Program-made: the position numbers and the translations under genes
DNA from: Betaproteobacteria bacterium
GTDB lineage: Bacteria > Pseudomonadota > Gammaproteobacteria > Burkholderiales > CANMPU01
DNA: 5,879 nucleotides
Direction: 5' to 3'
NCBI GenBank assembly: GCA_947499755.1
Contig: CANMPU010000073.1
Span: 1 to 5,879 of the forward strand
The notes under the pieces: generated by a model
The model's input: only the letters and a program-made list of their open reading frames with translations
Told to the model about the DNA's origin: nothing
Database searches by the model: none
In this document: positions 1 to 5,832 of the stretch, one piece after another
How positions within the stretch are numbered: position 1 is the first letter of the stretch
Layout of the letters: the number at the start of each line of letters is the position of its first letter

Positions 1-172
1 CTCGATACTGGGCCCGATGACCTATGGCGCCGTGAGTTGGGTAACAGCAGGTAATCATCGTCTCGCAATTCTTATTACCGGCAGCTATTTCGTATTGGGT
101 TTGATCACGTTAATCGGGATTGATGTCAGCCGAGGTCGCGCAGCGGCGATGGCTGAAAGCGAACGAATCTAG
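1..172 (+). CDS. UMF1/Atg22-like MFS permease, C-terminal end (partial)
   Basis: Reading from base 2, 56 codons run to a TAG at 170-172; the 5' part lies outside the window. The visible residues include ILGPMTYGAVSWVTAGNHRL, then a hydrophobic helix (about residues 21-40 of the fragment), then a short polar tail with DVSRGRAAA. The GP..YG..SW..GN.R stretch, followed by a last membrane helix and a D(V)xRGRxAA tail, is what I recognise from the C-terminus of bacterial UMF1-family (Atg22-like) major facilitator permeases of the inner membrane. Their substrate is generally unknown, so none is assigned. The gene lies 42 bases before relA on the same strand with no visible terminator between them, so co-transcription is possible. 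The family call rests on only 56 residues, though they are distinctive. Confidence 0.75.
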   Translation, partial: SILGPMTYGAVSWVTAGNHRLAILITGSYFVLGLITLIGIDVSRGRAAAMAESERI

Positions 173-214
173 GACGCTGCCACTAACGCGCTTCACGCAA
201 TAACACCCATTGGA

Positions 215-2359
215 ATGTATGTTTTGAATAGCAATATGAACAAAACGTTGGAAGGCGCGCTGTCGCATTATTCTGACGCTGAAAGGACGTCAATCCGACA
301 AACTTTAGAATTCCTTGCCCCATATTATGGGGAACATCGTCTCACCGTCGGTCAGAAAGTAATCGACCATGCAATAAATGTTGCAGTGCGCTTAGCAAAA
401 ATTCAATCAGACACCGAATCTATTATCGGCGCCTGCCTCTTTTATTTGCCCACCGTCCACGAAAAATATCGTGAAGAACTAATCGAAAGATACGGGCTAG
501 GTATTACTGAGTTAGTTGATGGCGTCAGTCGTATGGAAAAAATCTCGTTGCTTAGTGGTAAGGACGCAAGTACAGACCATCAAGTTGAAAGTCTGCGCAA
601 GATGATGTTAGCGATGGTCGCAGATATGCGGGTGGTATTAATTCGATTGGTGCAACATACAGAGTTATTGCATTACCTTGCAGAAACGAATAACGCCGCC
701 GCGCGCGATGATTACGCTAGGCGGGCACTAGATATTTTCGCACCCTTGGCCGGACGATTAGGTATGTGGCCCATTAAATCCGAGCTCGAGCAGCTGGGTT
801 TTCGCATACTGCAACCGGAGACCTATGCGAATATCGTTCATCTTCTCCATGAACATCAATCCGACCGCCAAGCCTTTATCGAAGAAGTTATTGCCAAGCT
901 TGCACACGATTTATCCGCTGCGGGTATCGATGCAGAGATTTCCGGGCGTCCTAAGCATGTCTATAGCATTTATCGCAAAATGGCGCGCAAGGAAATTGAC
1001 TTCGAAGCGATACGTGATCTACGCGCAATTCGTGTATTGGTTGCCGATATTAAGGACTGCTATATGGTATTAGGTCTCGTCCATGCGCTCTGGACCCCTA
1101 TACCGAAGGAGTTTGACGACTACATCGCGAAGCCAAAAAACAATCGCTATCGCTCGTTGCACACCGCAGTTATTGGACCGCAACAAAAGGTTCTCGAAGT
1201 TCAGATTCGCACTTGGGACATGCATAACGATTCCGAATTTGGTATTGCCGCGCACTGGCGTTATAAAGACGGCACGAAACGTAACGAAGACTACGAAACG
1301 AAAATTGCGTGGTTACGCCAGGTATTGGAATGGAAAGAACACATCGTGGATACTACCGAAGTCGCACCGAAATACAAAACCGAATTATTCCAAGACACTG
1401 TTTATGTTTTCACACCGCAGGGCAAAGTGATCGATCTACCGCGTGGTTCGACCCCAATTGATTTTGCCTATCGCGTACATACCGATCTAGGCCATCGTTG
1501 CCGTGGCGCGAAGGTAGATGGCGCGATCGTTCCGCTAACCTATAAATTAGAGCAGGGGCAGCGAGTAGAAATCACAGCAGCTAAGAACGGTGGCCCGAGC
1601 CGGGACTGGTTGAATACGACGCTAGAGTTTATAGCGAGCCCCCACGCTCGCGTAAAAATACGCCATTGGTTTAATGTTCTAGACAATGAAGAATCCGTCG
1701 CGCGAGGACGGGTAATCGTAGAACGTGAGCTGCGCTCAAACCGCAATAGCGGCTTAAATCTAATAGCAATTGCACACCAATTTCAGTTTTCAAAATTAGA
1801 AGAATTTTTCACCGCTGTAGGCCGGGGCGAAATTACTGCGCGACAATTGAAGGAAGCGTCGAACACTGACGTTGAGGAGGTCGCCAGTGAAACGACGCTG
1901 ACACGAAAAGCGCTGGCTGGGCCAGCACTAAAAGGAATATTAATTGTTGGCGTCGACAAATTGCTGACGGTGCCTGCAAAATGCTGTAAGCCAGTTCCGC
2001 CGGATCCTATTGTCGGTTTTGTTACGCGCGGTCGCGGGGTTTCGATCCATCGACAAAGTTGCCATAACGTTCCGCGTCTGCCGGCCGAACGTTTGATCCC
2101 GGCTGACTGGGGTAAGGGTGGCGATGGCGTATTTAGCGTTGATATATTTGTTGAGGCCAATGACAGGCAGGGGTTGCTTAAAGATATTACAGACGTCTTT
2201 TCTCGAGAGAAAATAAACGTCACTGCCGTAAATACAGTCAGTCGTCGCGACTTAGCAACGATGTTTTTTACTGTCGAAGCAAAAGATATTGGTCAACTCC
2301 ACAAGGTTTTAGATTTAATACGTGACATCGGTGGTGTGACAAACGCGCGGCGTAAATGA
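215..2359 (+). CDS. relA: RelA-type GTP pyrophosphokinase, (p)ppGpp synthetase
   Basis: Cytoplasmic, ribosome-associated enzyme that transfers pyrophosphate from ATP to GDP/GTP to make (p)ppGpp when uncharged tRNA enters the A site. It has 714 residues, close to the usual RelA length. Domains in order: HD-like domain (about 35-155), synthetase (about 240-352), TGS (about 392-453), helical region, Cys/His zinc-finger-like region (C590, C591, H612, C616) and ACT (about 638-712). The HD motif of bifunctional Rel/SpoT is replaced by LFYLP near residue 75, and the later LADR-type motif reads RLVQH, so hydrolase activity should be absent. The synthetase has the RelA-type acidic ExDD motif (E299-D302; SpoT has RxKD), D268 in RDLRAIR and E328 in EVQIRT. 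The usual NGY reads N310-R311-Y312. ATG 215 is the first possible start, but the GGA at 212-214 touches it; TTG 224 would be better spaced. A separate SpoT is expected elsewhere in the genome. Confidence 0.95.
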   Translation: MYVLNSNMNKTLEGALSHYSDAERTSIRQTLEFLAPYYGEHRLTVGQKVIDHAINVAVRLAKIQSDTESIIGACLFYLPTVHEKYREELIERYGLGITELVDGVSRMEKISLLSGKDASTDHQVESLRKMMLAMVADMRVVLIRLVQHTELLHYLAETNNAAARDDYARRALDIFAPLAGRLGMWPIKSELEQLGFRILQPETYANIVHLLHEHQSDRQAFIEEVIAKLAHDLSAAGIDAEISGRPKHVYSIYRKMARKEIDFEAIRDLRAIRVLVADIKDCYMVLGLVHALWTPIPKEFDDYIAKPKNNRYRSLHTAVIGPQQKVLEVQIRTWDMHNDSEFGIAAHWRYKDGTKRNEDYETKIAWLRQVLEWKEHIVDTTEVAPKYKTELFQDTVYVFTPQGKVIDLPRGSTPIDFAYRVHTDLGHRCRGAKVDGAIVPLTYKLEQGQRVEITAAKNGGPSRDWLNTTLEFIASPHARVKIRHWFNVLDNEESVARGRVIVERELRSNRNSGLNLIAIAHQFQFSKLEEFFTAVGRGEITARQLKEASNTDVEEVASETTLTRKALAGPALKGILIVGVDKLLTVPAKCCKPVPPDPIVGFVTRGRGVSIHRQSCHNVPRLPAERLIPADWGKGGDGVFSVDIFVEANDRQGLLKDITDVFSREKINVTAVNTVSRRDLATMFFTVEAKDIGQLHKVLDLIRDIGGVTNARRK

Positions 2360-2466
2360 CATATTTACGATATCACTGCAGTCTATGCGTAAAAGATTTT
2401 CATTGCTCGTCGCAGACACAGATCATTGTTTGAGACCGGTGCGGTGGTAACATTTTAGATTAGTGT
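2360..2466. other. Convergent spacer between relA and the leftward cluster
   Basis: These 107 bases separate the ends of two genes that face each other. I looked for a bidirectional terminator and found only weak dyads: a 4-bp ACCG/CGGT stem near 2435-2446, without an adjacent T run, and a short AAAAGATTTT. No RNA gene, repeat or credible small ORF was seen. Transcription of relA and of the opposing genes may therefore end by Rho or overlap here, which is inference. Confidence 0.5.
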
Positions 2467-3009
2467 TTACGATAACCCGGGAAGCCCATCGATACTTTCC
2501 AGATTATTTTTCTTTCTGTAGTCGTCTAAGTGTTTCGTGCCTTTTGTTTTAGCCCACTCATCTAGTGTGTTGCGGTGATTCTTAAATTCATAAATAGGAG
2601 CTGCAAATCCACAAGAATCAGATATGCGTGTGAGGGTAACGCGTATGAAGGATCGGGTACCGTTGTGCTGCGGAAAAAATTGGGTTAATTTTTCAAAGTC
2701 CGGGTGTTCACTCGAAATGGCTTCGCCTTGTCCGTGTAAGCGTAATATTCTCGGCTCACTGTCGAACGCGCAGAACATAATCACAATGCGTTTATTTTCC
2801 CTTAAGTGAGCGAGTGTCTCGATGCCGCTTCCTGTTAAATCTTGATACGCAATAGTATGTGGGTCAATGATTCGAAAGGTGTCGCCACCTTTGGGTGAAC
2901 AATTGACATGACCATACGCGCTCAGCGGCGCGCTGGCAACGAAAAATATCTTCTGTGCGGCAATCCAGTCTTTCAATGATTCGTCTAGATGTTCAAATTG
3001 CTTGCTCAT
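2467..3009 (-). CDS. Pyridoxamine 5'-phosphate oxidase family protein (FMN-binding split barrel)
   Basis: A 180-residue protein of the putative PNPOx family, which are cytoplasmic FMN-binding split-barrel flavoproteins. Most members are uncharacterised and are not the PdxH of vitamin B6 synthesis. Recognisable blocks are HVNCSPKG (34-41), DLTGSGIETLAHLREN (57-72), IMFCAF followed by RILRLHGQGEAI (77-98), SCGFAAPIYEF (132-142) and the C-terminal NNLESIDGLPGL (168-179). The order and length match full-length members. The start is ATG at 3009, because GGAG lies 8 bases before it. A longer reading from 3039 would need a TTG start without a visible ribosome site. The gene is last in a leftward cluster, 52 bases after the membrane-protein gene, probably on the same transcript. 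Substrate and physiological role cannot be read from the sequence; an oxidoreductase role for flavin chemistry or stress is only a guess. The family call is firm. Confidence 0.9.
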   Translation of the reverse strand: MSKQFEHLDESLKDWIAAQKIFFVASAPLSAYGHVNCSPKGGDTFRIIDPHTIAYQDLTGSGIETLAHLRENKRIVIMFCAFDSEPRILRLHGQGEAISSEHPDFEKLTQFFPQHNGTRSFIRVTLTRISDSCGFAAPIYEFKNHRNTLDEWAKTKGTKHLDDYRKKNNLESIDGLPGLS

Positions 3010-3061
3010 TAGGAATTCTCCGCTGTGTGGTGTGGTCAAGGGCTTTTCGTCGTCATAGGCA

Positions 3062-3397
3062 TTACGGAAGTCGAAACCAATTTATAAGCCCAATGCAAAG
3101 TAACGTGGCTCCTATAATAATCATGGTGCCGACTATTGCCCAATACGTGCGTGCGTCATAATTTCTGGAAGCGACTCGGTGATGCCAACGCCAGGCACGT
3201 CCGCTAGCAAGATTACATAGTGCGAGTAATAGGATTAATCCGCCAGCGTACAGCAGCGGCGTGACCATGCGATACCGATGTTGTACATAGGGCAACTGAA
3301 ATAGGCCACCGACAATTAGACCCATCACCCACATGGCGATTCCGCTATAAAATACGTTGGTAGTGGTTTTACTTGTGATGTATTTTCTCATGACCAT
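3062..3397 (-). CDS. Small three-helix membrane protein of unknown function
   Basis: I do not recognise the family. The 111 residues contain three hydrophobic segments: about 14-35 (VFYSGIAMWVMGLIVGGLFQ), 44-64 (MVTPLLYAGGLILLLALCNLA) and 84-108 (YWAIVGTMIIIGATLLCIGL). The loop between helices 2 and 3 is strongly basic and aromatic (R67, R70, H72, H73, R74, R78, R83). With the basic N-terminus, the positive-inside rule suggests N-terminus in, C-terminus out, in the inner membrane. No catalytic motif, metal-site pattern or transporter signature is visible. The gene starts 4 bases after the small ORF at 3402-3506 and has only a weak ribosome site, which suggests translational coupling to it. 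ATG 3391 (third codon) is an alternative start. It could be a non-coding shadow, but nothing better is encoded opposite it and the helix pattern is convincing. Confidence 0.7.
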   Translation of the reverse strand: MVMRKYITSKTTTNVFYSGIAMWVMGLIVGGLFQLPYVQHRYRMVTPLLYAGGLILLLALCNLASGRAWRWHHRVASRNYDARTYWAIVGTMIIIGATLLCIGLINWFRLP

Positions 3398-3401
3398 AAA
3401 A

Positions 3402-3506
3402 TTAGGCGCTTTGTTTCCGCTTCGGGTGCGGTTGTTTCGCTAGCGCGTTACTCGCGTAGAGCAACATCACTGCGCAGGCAAGCGACCTGAGAAGAATATT
3501 ATCCAT
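3402..3506 (-). CDS. Small ORF: 34-residue signal-peptide-like protein with a basic tail
   Basis: I do not recognise it. ATG at 3506 is preceded by GGGAG (3511-3515) 4 bases away, and 34 codons run to TAA at 3402-3404. Residues 4-22 form a hydrophobic core (including LACAVMLLYASNALA), ending in an A21-L22-A23 signal-peptidase-I-type site. What follows is an 11-residue tail rich in Lys, Arg and His (KQPHPKRKQSA). If cleaved, it would release a very short basic peptide into the periplasm; if not, it would be a single-span membrane miniprotein. The N-terminal region (MDNILLR) has little net charge, which weakens the signal-peptide case. C11 in SLAC is a poor lipobox. It lies 4 bases before the membrane-protein gene and may act as a coupled leader for it. 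Too small for composition tests; the case rests on ribosome site, layout and hydrophobic pattern. Confidence 0.5.
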   Translation of the reverse strand: MDNILLRSLACAVMLLYASNALAKQPHPKRKQSA

Positions 3507-3510
3507 GGGA

Positions 3511-3515
3511 CTCCC
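3511..3515 (-). promoter_or_regulatory. Ribosome binding site of the small ORF
   Basis: On the minus strand GGGAG is followed by TCCC and then the ATG at 3506. The match is good but the 4-base spacing is short. It is the strongest ribosome site in the first half of the leftward cluster, stronger than anything before the 111-residue gene, so translation of the cluster probably enters through the small ORF. Confidence 0.55.
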
Positions 3516-3521
3516 AAAAGC

Positions 3522-3552
3522 TTAAATTTTTAGTTTCAATATAAAAATTTAA
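3522..3552. repeat. Perfect 11-bp AT-only inverted repeat in the leader of the leftward cluster
   Basis: TTAAATTTTTA (3522-3532) and TAAAAATTTAA (3542-3552) are exact reverse complements separated by 9 bases. In the leftward transcript this would form a weak A/U hairpin ending 6 bases before the GGGAG ribosome site. It sits in a very AT-rich stretch (about 3521-3563). It could be a leader hairpin affecting translation, a nucleoid-protein site, or chance in low-complexity sequence. Confidence 0.5.
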
Positions 3553-3584
3553 ACCAAATTAACTTCAAACAATGTGAAATATGT

Positions 3585-3598
3585 TGCAGCTAGCTGCA
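3585..3598. promoter_or_regulatory. 14-base perfect palindrome, possible operator
   Basis: TGCAGCTAGCTGCA is an exact palindrome lying about at +1 to +14 of the leftward promoter predicted at 3606-3634. That position suits a repressor binding across the start of transcription. As RNA it could also fold into a 5-bp stem with a CTAG loop at the extreme 5' end of the transcript. I cannot name a regulator. Confidence 0.45.
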
Positions 3599-3605
3599 CG
3601 ATCAC

Positions 3606-3634
3606 AAATTACGCCTGTTGATTGATTGCGTCAA
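3606..3634 (-). promoter_or_regulatory. Predicted sigma70-type promoter of the leftward cluster
   Basis: On the minus strand TTGACG (3629-3634) is separated by exactly 17 bases from TAATTT (3606-3611). Transcription would start near 3599, giving a leader of about 90 bases before the small ORF. A second, weaker possibility nearer the gene (TTGAAG with TATATT, 19-base spacing) also exists in the AT-rich stretch. Confidence 0.55.
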
Positions 3635-3639
3635 ATTGC

Positions 3640-3649
3640 CTGTCGACAG
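3640..3649. promoter_or_regulatory. Short palindrome between the divergent promoters
   Basis: CTGTCGACAG is an exact 10-base palindrome placed between the leftward -35 (3629-3634) and the rightward tRNA -35 (3661-3666). The position would allow a bound protein to affect both promoters. It is too short for a LexA box (CTG, ten bases, CAG). A palindrome of this length may be chance. Confidence 0.25.
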
Positions 3650-3660
3650 CCGATTCTTAA

Positions 3661-3689
3661 TTGAACGGAAACCGGATTTACGCTAAAAT
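3661..3689 (+). promoter_or_regulatory. Predicted sigma70-type promoter of tRNA-Val
   Basis: TTGAAC (3661-3666), 17 bases, TAAAAT (3684-3689), with the mature tRNA beginning 12 bases after the -10 box. This leaves a 5' leader of only about 4-6 bases for RNase P to remove. It is the only convincing rightward promoter seen before thrS. It diverges from the leftward promoter, with 26 bases between the two -35 boxes. Confidence 0.7.
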
Positions 3690-3700
3690 TTCAAAACCCT

Positions 3701-3777
3701 AGGCGCGTAGCTCAGTTGGTTAGAGCATCACCTTGACATGGTGGGGGTCGTTGGTTCGAGTCCAATCGCGCCTACCA
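3701..3777 (+). tRNA. valV-like tRNA-Val(GAC): tRNA-Val (anticodon GAC)
   Basis: A complete 77-base cloverleaf. The acceptor stem pairs AGGCGCG (3701-3707) with CGCGCCT, followed by A73 and an encoded CCA (3775-3777). T8-A9 is followed by the D arm (GCTC/GAGC), then an anticodon stem with loop TTGACAT. The anticodon GAC at 3735-3737 reads valine codons GUC and GUU. The T arm is GTTGG-TTCGAGT-CCAAT with one G-U closing pair, and position 27-43 is also a U-G pair. The body closely resembles E. coli tRNA-Val(GAC). Its place directly before thrS is the arrangement used here to suggest Betaproteobacteria. Confidence 0.97.
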
Positions 3778-3792
3778 ACAGGACGAATAATG

Positions 3793-3818
3793 AGTGCGGC
3801 GGTGCCGCACTTTTGGTT
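3793..3818 (+). terminator. Intrinsic terminator between tRNA-Val and thrS
   Basis: AGTGCGGC (3793-3800) pairs perfectly with GCCGCACT (3804-3811) around a GGT loop, followed by TTTGGTTT. The GC-rich 8-bp stem and the interrupted T run make a good Rho-independent terminator for the tRNA transcript. It ends only about 20 bases before the thrS start and no separate thrS promoter is evident, so some read-through is probably needed for thrS expression. Confidence 0.75.
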
Positions 3819-3838
3819 TATGACATTAGGATAGTATT

Positions 3839-5752
3839 ATGCCGGTAGTTCGATTGCCTGACGGCTCTGAACGAAATTTTGATCATGCGGTAACGGTGGC
3901 GGATGTCGCTGCGAGCATAGGCGCTGGTCTTGCGCGAGCTGCGCTTGCTGGCAAGGTGAACGGCAAAATGGTAGATACGTCGTTTGTCATAGATACAGAC
4001 AGTGACGTTGCCATCTTCACCGACAAAGACCCGGAAGGCTTGGATCTTATTCGTCATTCGACTGCGCATTTGTTGGCGCACGCGGTCAAAGAATTGTTTC
4101 CTGAAGCGCAGGTCACCATAGGTCCGGTGATCGATAACGGCTTTTATTATGATTTTGCTTACAAGCGGCCGTTTACACCAGAAGATCTTGCCGCGATCGA
4201 GAAGCGCATGGGCGAGATTTCCAAGCGTAATATTTCTGTTAAGCGCCAAGTCATGCCGCGTGACGATGCGGTCACCTTTTTCCGCAATATGGGTGAGGTG
4301 TATAAGGCGGAGATCATTGCCTCTATTCCCACGAACGAAGAAATATCCCTCTATAGCCAGGATAACTTCATAGATCTCTGTCGCGGCCCCCACGTTCCTT
4401 CAACTGGCAAGCTGAAAGTGTTTAAGGTGATGAAGGTTGCGGGCGCGTATTGGCGTGGCGACTCTAAGAACGAAATGTTGCAACGCATCTATGGCACTGC
4501 CTGGACGAAGAAAGAAGATCAAGATACTTATCTACATCAATTAGAAGAAGCGGAAAAACGTGATCACCGTAAGTTAGGTAAACAACTTGATCTCTATCAT
4601 TTGCAGGATGAGGCTCCCGGTATGGTGTTTTGGCACCCCAAGGGCTGGGCGATTTATCAAGTGGTCGAGCAATATATGCGCCGCGTATTTAGCGATAACG
4701 GCTACCAGGAAATTCGTACGCCGCAGGTCGTGGATCGCATTTTGTGGGAGAAGTCAGGTCATTGGGAAAAATTTCGCGCGGAGATGTTTACGACACACGT
4801 TGACGAGCGCGACTATGCGGTGAAGCCGATGAATTGCCCCTGCCACGTACAAATATTTAATCAAGGGCTAAAGAGCTATCGTGACTTGCCATTACGGTTG
4901 GCCGAATTCGGATCGTGTCATCGTAACGAACCCTCAGGCGCGTTACACGGTATTATGCGCGCGCGCAGTTTTACGCAAGATGACGCACACATTTTTTGCA
5001 CCGAGGCACAAATTCAAGATGAGGTATCGAGGTTTATTGATCTGCTATATAAGGTGTACGCCGATTTTGGGTTTAGCGAAATTTTTGTGAAGCTATCTAC
5101 ACGGCCAGAAAATCGCGTTGGCTCAGACGAAATTTGGGATAAATCGGAAAAAGCACTAGCAACCGCGCTGAATAGCAAAGGCTTGGCTTGGCAATTGCAA
5201 CCCGGGGAGGGTGCATTCTATGGACCTAAGATCGAATTTTCATTGAAGGATTGCTTAGCGCGGGTGTGGCAGTGCGGCACGATACAGGTCGATTTCTCGA
5301 TGCCGTCGCGTTTAGATGCGAGCTATATCGCCGAAGATAATAGTAAACGCGTGCCGGTCATGGTGCATCGCGCAATTTTGGGTTCGATGGAGCGTTTCAT
5401 TGGAATTCTTGTTGAACATCATGCTGGCGCTTTCCCTTTGTGGCTCGCGCCGCTGCAAATGGTGGTGATGAATATCTCGGAACCTCAGGCTGAATACGCC
5501 ACAAAAGTGACACAAGAACTAAAAAATGCCGGGTTTCGAGTGGAATCGGACTTGAGAAACGAGAAAATAACCTATAAAATTCGGGAACATAGTTTGCAGA
5601 AGCTTCCTTATCAGGTAATAACCGGCGATAAGGAGATGGCGAATCAAACCGTTGCCGTGCGTACCCGAGCTGGTGAGGACCGTGGTCAGATGTCTTTACA
5701 GGCTTATATCGAGCTTCTCCGCGAGGAGATGAAGATGGGTGGCGCGGCATAA
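3839..5752 (+). CDS. thrS: Threonyl-tRNA synthetase
   Basis: Cytoplasmic class II enzyme that activates threonine with ATP, loads it on tRNA-Thr, and hydrolyses mischarged seryl-tRNA-Thr. It has 637 residues, full length. Domains: TGS (1-61), editing domain (about 63-225), catalytic core (about 243-535) and anticodon-binding domain (536-637). The editing site is visible as H73, H77, C181 and H185. The catalytic zinc ligands are C333 (in MNCPCHVQ), H384 (in QDDAHIF) and H510 (in [10 protein letters not shown]). Motif 2 is [12 protein letters not shown] with R362; motif 3 is [10 protein letters not shown] with R519. Start: ATG 3839, with AGGA at 3828-3831 and a 7-base gap. It follows the tRNA-Val terminator and precedes infC by 80 bases, the usual start of the thrS-infC-rpmI-rplT group. 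There is no room for an E. coli-style multi-domain leader operator. Nothing is missing or broken. Confidence 0.98.
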   Translation: MPVVRLPDGSERNFDHAVTVADVAASIGAGLARAALAGKVNGKMVDTSFVIDTDSDVAIFTDKDPEGLDLIRHSTAHLLAHAVKELFPEAQVTIGPVIDNGFYYDFAYKRPFTPEDLAAIEKRMGEISKRNISVKRQVMPRDDAVTFFRNMGEVYKAEIIASIPTNEEISLYSQDNFIDLCRGPHVPSTGKLKVFKVMKVAGAYWRGDSKNEMLQRIYGTAWTKKEDQDTYLHQLEEAEKRDHRKLGKQLDLYHLQDEAPGMVFWHPKGWAIYQVVEQYMRRVFSDNGYQEIRTPQVVDRILWEKSGHWEKFRAEMFTTHVDERDYAVKPMNCPCHVQIFNQGLKSYRDLPLRLAEFGSCHRNEPSGALHGIMRARSFTQDDAHIFCTEAQIQDEVSRFIDLLYKVYADFGFSEIFVKLSTRPENRVGSDEIWDKSEKALATALNSKGLAWQLQPGEGAFYGPKIEFSLKDCLARVWQCGTIQVDFSMPSRLDASYIAEDNSKRVPVMVHRAILGSMERFIGILVEHHAGAFPLWLAPLQMVVMNISEPQAEYATKVTQELKNAGFRVESDLRNEKITYKIREHSLQKLPYQVITGDKEMANQTVAVRTRAGEDRGQMSLQAYIELLREEMKMGGAA

Positions 5753-5780
5753 TTATTTGAAAAAGTGTTTGCACAGGGGG

Positions 5781-5801
5781 CTGGGTCGAATTTTTACCCA
5801 G
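5781..5801 (+). other. Short hairpin in the thrS-infC spacer
   Basis: CTGGGT (5781-5786) and ACCCAG (5796-5801) are exact reverse complements around a 9-base loop that itself carries five T residues. No T run follows the stem, so it does not look like an intrinsic terminator. It lies about 19 bases before the infC ribosome site and could stabilise or modulate the infC message. Confidence 0.35.
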
Positions 5802-5819
5802 ATGTGATTTAACGGTAAA

Positions 5820-5826
5820 GGGAGGG
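5820..5826 (+). promoter_or_regulatory. Ribosome binding site that fixes the infC start
   Basis: GGGAGGG at 5820-5826 is a very strong Shine-Dalgarno sequence. Counting from its GGAGG core (5821-5825), 7 bases separate it from the ATC codon at 5833. It is the main reason to place the start at ATC, as the same frame holds no ATG, GTG or TTG between the TGA at 5758 and the window end. Confidence 0.8.
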
Positions 5827-5832
5827 AGTACT

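Noticed and set aside
318..332. CCCCATA-T-TATGGGG near-palindrome early in relA
   Set aside because: It lies inside conserved-frame coding sequence (Ala-Pro-Tyr-Tyr-Gly) well after the start; one 7-bp dyad in 2 kb of coding DNA is expected by chance.
1912..1926. GCTGGC/GCCAGC hairpin inside relA
   Set aside because: No T run follows, it is within the reading frame, and a 6-bp dyad with a 3-base loop is not remarkable in coding DNA.
1783..2223. A 146-codon open frame on the minus strand within relA
   Set aside because: Antisense to the zinc-finger-like and ACT regions of RelA; the translation has shadow-like Ser/Thr/Pro composition and no domain.
2385..2450. A 21-codon ATG-started frame in the spacer after relA
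   Set aside because: No ribosome site, no recognisable feature in the peptide, and a length common by chance.
3010..3039. Ten-codon upstream extension of the PNPOx-family gene to 3039
   Set aside because: The codon at 3039 is TTG with no ribosome site, while ATG 3009 has GGAG at good spacing and gives the normal family N-terminus.
3573..3606. TGTGA and TCACA half-sites flanking the 14-base palindrome, resembling CRP/FNR-type half-sites
   Set aside because: They are 24 bases apart instead of about 6 and are not centred on the palindrome, so they do not form a CRP site.
3818..4393. A 191-codon open frame on the minus strand over the start of thrS
   Set aside because: It lies wholly antisense to the TGS and editing domains of a full-length, well-conserved ThrRS; it shows no recognisable domain and is best explained by the codon bias of the real gene.
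5397..5774. A 125-codon open frame on the minus strand over the end of thrS
   Set aside because: Antisense to the anticodon-binding domain, with a low-complexity Ser/Pro/Arg-rich translation and no ribosome site case; a shadow of thrS.
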